Source: Antedon mediterranea
Taxonomy: Eukaryota > Echinodermata > Crinoidea > Comatulida > Antedonidae
Direction: 5' to 3'
Assembly (NCBI RefSeq): GCF_964355755.1
Contig: NC_092679.1
Coordinates: forward strand, 9,422,001 to 9,486,000
DNA: 64,000 bases
Part shown: positions 59,119-64,000 of the stretch, one piece after another
Numbering within the stretch: the stretch's first letter is position 1
How the letters are laid out: every line of letters begins with the position of its first letter
Made by a program: the position numbers and the translations under genes
Notes under the pieces: generated by a model
Seen by the model: only the letters and a program-made list of their open reading frames with translations
Told to the model about the DNA's origin: nothing
Databases searched by the model: none

Positions 59119-62100
59119 GTTTTTCGGAAATCACAAAATTGTCTAAAACGTCTCCAAATGCGATTTGAAGCTATTCTGTACACTTTGATGTTTTTATGTT
59201 AACAAGTTTTTTAGAAAATCACAAAATGGTCTAAAACATCTCCAAATGCGATTTAAAGCTATTTTAAGCACTTTGGTGTTTTTATGTTAACAAGTTTTTT
59301 CGAAAATCACAAAATGGTCTAAAACGTCTCCAAATGCGATTTGAAGCTATTTTAAGCACTTTGGTGTTTTTGTGTTAACAAGTTTTTCGAAATGCTCAAA
59401 ATGGTCTAAAACGTTTCCAAATGCGATTTGAAGCTATTCTGTACACTTTGATGTTTTGTGTGAAAATTTTCTGTCGAAATGCTCAAAATGGTCAAAAACG
59501 TTTTTAAATACGATATTAAGCTACTTTGTGCTCTTTGATGTTTTTGTGTGAAATGTTTTATCGAAATGCTCAAAATGGTCTAAAACGGTTTCTAATGTGA
59601 TTTCAAGCACTTTGATGTTTTTGTGTAACCAAGTTTTTCGAAAATCACAAAATTGTCTAAAACGTCTCCAAATGCGATTTGAAGCTATTCTGTACTCTTT
59701 GATTTTTTTATTTTAACAAGTTTTTCGAAAATCACAAAATGGTCTAAAACGTCTCCAAATGTGATTTGAAGCTATTCTGTACACTTTTATGTTTTTATGT
59801 TAGCAAGTTTTTTCGAAAATCACAAAATGGTCTAAAACGTCTACAAATGCGATTTGAAGCTAATCTGTACACTTTGATGTTTTTATGTTAACAAGTTTTT
59901 TCGAAAATCACAAAATGGTCTAAAACGTTTCCAAATGCGATTTGAAGCTATTCTGTACACTTTGATGTTTTGTGTGAAAATTTTCTGTCGAAATGCTCAA
60001 AATGGTCAAAAACGTTTTTAAATACGATATTAAGCTACTTTGTGCTCTTTGATGTTTTTGTGTGAAATGTTTTATCGAAATGCTCAAAATGGTCTAAAAC
60101 GGTTTCTAATGTGATTTCAAGCACTTTGATGTTTTTGTGTAACCAAGTTTTTCGAAAATCACAAAATTGTCTAAAACGTCTCCAAATGCGATTTGAAGCT
60201 ATTCTGTACACTTTGATGTTTTTATGTTAACAAGTTTTTCGAAAATCACAAAATGGTCTAAAACGTCTCCAAATGCGATTTGAAGCTATTCTGTACACTT
60301 TGATGTTTTTATGTTAACAAGTTTTTCGAAAATCACAAAATGGTCTAAAACGTCTCTAAATGCGATTTGAAGCTTTTCTGTACACTTTGATGTTTTTATG
60401 TTAACAACTTTTTTCGAAAATCACAAAATGGTCTAAAATGTCTCCAAATGCGATTTGAAGCTATTCTAAGCACTTTGATGTTTTTATGTTAACAAGTTTT
60501 TTCGAAAATCACAAAATGGTCTAAAACGTCTCCAATAGCGATTTTAAGCTATTCTGTACACTTTGATGTTTTTATGTTAACAACTTTTTTCGAAAATCAC
60601 AAAATGGTCTAAAATGTCTCCAAATGCGATTTGAAGCTATTCTAAGCACTTTGGTGTTTTTATGGAAACAATTTTTTTCGAAAATCACAAAATGGTCTAA
60701 AACGTCTCCAATAGCGATTTGAAGCTTTTCTTTACACTTTGGTGTTTTTATGTTAACAAGTTTTTTCGAAAATCACAAAATGGTCTAAAACGTCTCCAAA
60801 TGCGATTTGAAGCTATTCTGTACACTTTGATGTTTTTATGTTAACAAGTTTTTTCGAAAATCACAAAATGGTCTAAAACGTCTACAAATGCAATTTGAAG
60901 CTATTCTAAGCACTTTGATGTTTTTATGTTAACAAGTTTTTTCGAAAATCACAAAATGGTCTAAAACGTCTGCAAATGCAATTTGAAGCTATTCTAAGCA
61001 CTTTTGTGTTTTTATTTAAACAAATTTTTTCGAAACTCACAAAATGGTCTAAAACGTCTCCAAATGCGATTTGAAGCTATTTTAAGCACTTTGGTGTTTT
61101 TGTGTTAACAAGTTTTTCGAAATGCTCAAAATGGTCTAAAACGTTTTTAAACACGATATTAAGCTATTTTGTACTCTTTGATGTTTTTTTGTGAAAAGTT
61201 TTAGCAAAATGCTCAAAATGGTCTAAAACGATTTCTAATGTGATTTTAAGCACTTTGATGTTTTTATGTTAACTAGTTTTTTCGAAAATCACAAAATGGT
61301 CTAAAACGTCTCCAAATGCGATTTGAAGCTATTTTAAGCACTTAGGTGCTTTTGTATAACCAAGTTTTTTTTGAAAATCACAAAAGGGTCTAAAATGTCT
61401 CCAAATGTGATTTGAAGCTATTTTAAGCACTTTGGTGTTTTTGTGTTAACAAGTTTTTCGAAAATCACAAAATTGTCTAAAACGTCTCCAAATGCGATTT
61501 GAAGCTATTCTGTACACTTTGATGTTTTTATGTTAACAAGTTTTTTAGAAAATCATAAAATGGTCTAAAACATCTCCAAATGCGATTTAAAGCTATTCTG
61601 TACACTTTGGTGTTTTTATGTTAACAAGTTTTTTCGAAAATCACAAAATGGTCTAAAACGTCTCCAAATGCGATTTAAAGCTATTTTAAGCACTTTTGTG
61701 TTTTTGTGTAACCAAGTTTTTTCGAAAATCACAAAAGGGTCTAAAATGTCTGTAAATGCGATTTGAAGCTATTTAAAGCACTTTGGTGTTTTTAGGTTAA
61801 CAGGTTTTTTCGAAAATCACAAAATGGTCTAAAACGTCTACAAATGCGATTTGAAGCTATTCTAAGCACTTTGGTGTTTTTATGTTAACAAGTTTTTTTG
61901 AAAATCACAAAATGGTCTAAAACGTCTCTAAATGCGATTTGAAGCTTTTCTGTACACTTTAATGTTTTTATGTTTAACAACTTTTTTCGAAAATCACAAA
62001 ATGGTCTAAAACGTCTCCAATAGCGATTTGAAGCTTTTCTGTACACTTTGGTGTTTTTATGTTAACAAGTTTTTTCGAAAATCACAAAATGGTCTAAAAC

Positions 62101-64000
62101 GTCTCCAAATGCGATTTGAAGCTAATCTGTACACTTTGATGTTTTTATGTTAACAAGTTTTTTCGAAAATCACAAAATGGTCTAAAACGTTTCCAAATGC
62201 GATTTGAAGCTATTCTGTACACTTTGATGTTTTGTGTGAAAATTTTCTGTCGAAATGCTCAAAATGGTCAAAAACGTTTTTAAATACGATATTAAGCTAC
62301 TTTGTGCTCTTTGATGTTTTTGTGTGAAATGTTTTATCGAAATGCTCAAAATGGTCTAAAACGGTTTCTAATGTGATTTCAAGCACTTTGATGTTTTTGT
62401 GTAACCAAGTTTTTCGAAAATCACAAAATTGTCTAAAACGTCTCCAAATGCGATTTGAAGCTATTCTGTACACTTTGATGTTTTTATGTTGACAAGTTTT
62501 TTTGAAAATCACAAAATGGTCTAAAACGTCTCTAAATGCAATTTTAAGCTTTTCTGTACACTTTAATGTTTTTATGTTTAACAACTTTTTTCGAAAATCA
62601 CAAAATGGTCTAAAATGTCTCCAAATGCGATTTGAAGCTATTCTAAGCACTTTGGTGTTTTTATGGAAACAATTTTTTTCGAAAATCACAAAATGGTCTA
62701 AAACGTCTCCAATAGCGATTTGAAGCTTTTCTGTACACTTTGGTGTTTTTATGTTAACAAGTTTTTTCGAAAATCACAAAATGGTCTAAAACGTCTCCAA
62801 ATGCGATTTGAAGCTATTCTGTACACTTTGATGTTTTTATGTTAACAAGTTTTTTCGAAAATCACAAAATGGTCTAAAACGTCTACAAATGCGATTTGAA
62901 GCTATTCTGTACACTTTGATGCTTTTATGTTAACAAGTTTTTTCGAAAATCACAAAATGGTCTAAAACGTTTCCAAATGCGATTTGAAGCTATTCTGTAC
63001 ACTTTGATGTTTTGTGTGAAAATTTTCTGTCGAAATGCTCAAAATGGTCAAAAACGTTTTTAAATACGATATTAAGCTACTTTGTGCTCTTTGATGTTTT
63101 TGTGTGAAATGTTTTATCGAAATGCTCAAAATGGTCTAAAACGGTTTCTAATGTGATTTCAAGCACTTTGATGTTTTTGTGTAACCAAGTTTTTTGAAAA
63201 TCACAAAATTGTCTAAAACGTCTCCAAATGCGATTTGAAGCTATTCTAAGCACTTTGGTGTTTTTATGTTAACAAGTTTTTTTGAAAATCACAAAATGGT
63301 CTAAAACGTCTCTAAATGCGATTTGAAGCTTTTCTGTACAATTTGATGTTTTTATGTTAACAACTTTTTTCGAAAATCACAAAATGGTCTAAAATGTCTC
63401 CAAATGCGATTTGAAGCTATTCTAAGCACTTTGGTGTTTTTATGTTAACAAGTTTTTTCGAAAATCACAAAATGGTCTAAAACGTCTCCAAATGCGATTT
63501 GAAGCTATTCTGTACACTTTGATGTTTTTATGTTAACAAGTTTTTTCGAAAATCACAAAATGGTCTAAAATGTCTACAAATGCGATTTGAAGCTATTCTG
63601 TACACTTTGATGTTTTTATGTTAGCAAGTTTTTTCGAAAATCACAAAATGGTCTAAAACGTCTACAAATGCGATTTGAAGCTAATCTGTACACTTTGATG
63701 TTTTTATGTTAACAAGTTTTTTCGAAAATCACAAAAGGGTCTAAAATGTCTGTAAATGCGATTTGAAGCTATTTAAAGCACTTTGGTGTTTTTAGGTTAA
63801 CAAGTTTTTTCGAAAATCACAAAATGGTCTAAAACGTCTACAAATGCGATTTGAAGCTATTCTAAGCACTTTTGTGTTTTTGTGTTAACAAGTTTTTCGA
63901 AAATCACAAAATGGTCTAAAACGTTTCCAAATGCGATTTGAAGCTATTCTGTACACTTTGATGTTTTGTGTGAAAATTTTCTTTCGAAATGCTCAAAATG
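59119..64000 (+). repeat. Register segment 10: right partial unit, runs off the window
   Basis: It begins with the marker and then an abrupt switch near 59760 (TTTTAACAAG of the CTCTTTGATT variant to a CAAATGTGATT monomer). From about 60411 it copies 54268 onward at 6,143 bp, then 6,055 bp after loss of one monomer near 61990. The last bases are the start of another block A copy, so the array continues. Confidence 0.83.

Larger units (their letters stand above)
1..64000 (+). repeat. Satellite DNA array, 88-bp monomer, fills the window
   Basis: The entire window is a head-to-tail array of one AT-rich monomer. Spacing between equivalent points of neighbouring ordinary copies is 88 bp (for example CACAAAATGG at 9032, 9120 and 9208) or 87 bp where the T-run before CGAAAATC has five rather than six T. 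Roughly 735 copies fit. All read in the same direction: TGGTCTAAAAC is on the plus strand throughout, and I found no inverted segment. No stretch above about 20 bp falls outside the repeat family, so every interval without a gene is filled by this satellite. Strand + here means only the orientation in which the consensus is described. The monomer length, higher-order structure and absence of genes are typical of eukaryotic heterochromatic satellites. The chromosomal location is inference, and I do not recognise the family by name. Confidence 0.97.

Noticed and set aside
62297-62689. 130-codon minus-strand open frame, the longest in the window, and its relatives at 55649-55942, 45760-45960 and 46452-46652
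   Set aside because: It is the antisense translation of block A and plain monomers. Its length is explained by 87-, 77- and 89-bp units keeping frame. No recognisable domain.
1-64000. CRISPR array
   Set aside because: Repeats are contiguous homologous monomers of 77-88 bp with no unique spacers, and no cas genes are present.
1-64000. CENP-B box in the monomer
   Set aside because: TTTCGAAAATCACAAAA has the TTCG core only. It lacks the A and CGGG required in the NTTCGNNNNANNCGGGN consensus.
1-64000. Telomeric or subtelomeric repeat
   Set aside because: No run of TTAGGG, TTTAGGG or TTAGG type units. TTAGG in monomer 4 (TTAGGTTAAC) is an isolated point variant.
1-64000. tRNA, rRNA or other structured RNA genes, promoters and terminators
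   Set aside because: No non-satellite sequence is available to encode them. T-runs such as TTTTTT recur in every monomer and carry no specific signal.
1-64000. Inverted repeats or hairpin-forming arms between distant monomers
   Set aside because: All monomers share one orientation; only short local palindromes (6-16 bp) were found.
1-64000. Assembly artefact producing the entire array
   Set aside because: Numerous private variants, graded divergence and nested indels point to a real evolved array. Individual perfect duplications (such as 24573-25772) still need read support.

Overview
The whole 64,000-base window is one uninterrupted satellite DNA array. I see no protein-coding gene, RNA gene, transposon, CRISPR array or unique-sequence island in it. 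Every stretch I read is a copy or variant of one AT-rich monomer (88 bp; about 31% G+C in the consensus copy at 16578-16665). All copies are head to tail in the same orientation, and no inversion was found. At a mean unit length near 87 bp this is roughly 735 monomers. Both window edges lie inside the array, so its true limits are not seen.

The organism cannot be named from this sequence. The size and order of the array, its nested higher-order repeats, and decay at all three CpG sites of the monomer into both TpG and CpA fit a eukaryote that methylates CpG. A centromeric, pericentromeric or other heterochromatic location is the natural guess. Nothing in the window proves it: there is no CENP-B box and no flanking sequence.

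Layout, from small to large scale. (1) Plain 87-88 bp monomers fall into recurring subtypes, chiefly a 'CTGTACACTTTGATG' class and a 'CTAAGCACTTTGGTG' class. (2) Two divergent short-monomer blocks punctuate them. Block A (87+87+77 bp) has 47 copies plus one cut by the right edge. Block B (87+78 bp) has 16 intact copies and one disrupted copy. (3) Specific groups of monomers form higher-order repeats. The clearest is a 5-monomer, 440-bp unit in tandem at six sites, sometimes grown to 6 monomers (528 bp). (4) Larger segments of about 3.7 kb recur in register, as shown by a rare marker monomer at 1, 2259, 5985, 9710, 27009, 30735, 34477, 39165, 49839 and 59119. (5) Long segmental duplications join distant parts: about 6.3 kb at a distance of 24,750 bp, about 3.6 kb at 29,455 bp, and smaller ones at 600, 1,114, 1,306, 2,254, 5,009, 6,143 and 9,986 bp.

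Region by region: 1-11.5 kb holds ordered ~3.7-kb units. 11.5-25.8 kb is a scrambled zone of overlapping local duplications, with the most recent events at 23-25.8 kb. 25.8-41 kb repeats the ordered units of the left end. 41-64 kb holds longer 6-10 kb repeats carrying their own private variants, such as an extra T giving TGTTTAAC. The open reading frames that can be translated here (up to 130 codons) are by-products of the repeat and are not annotated as genes.
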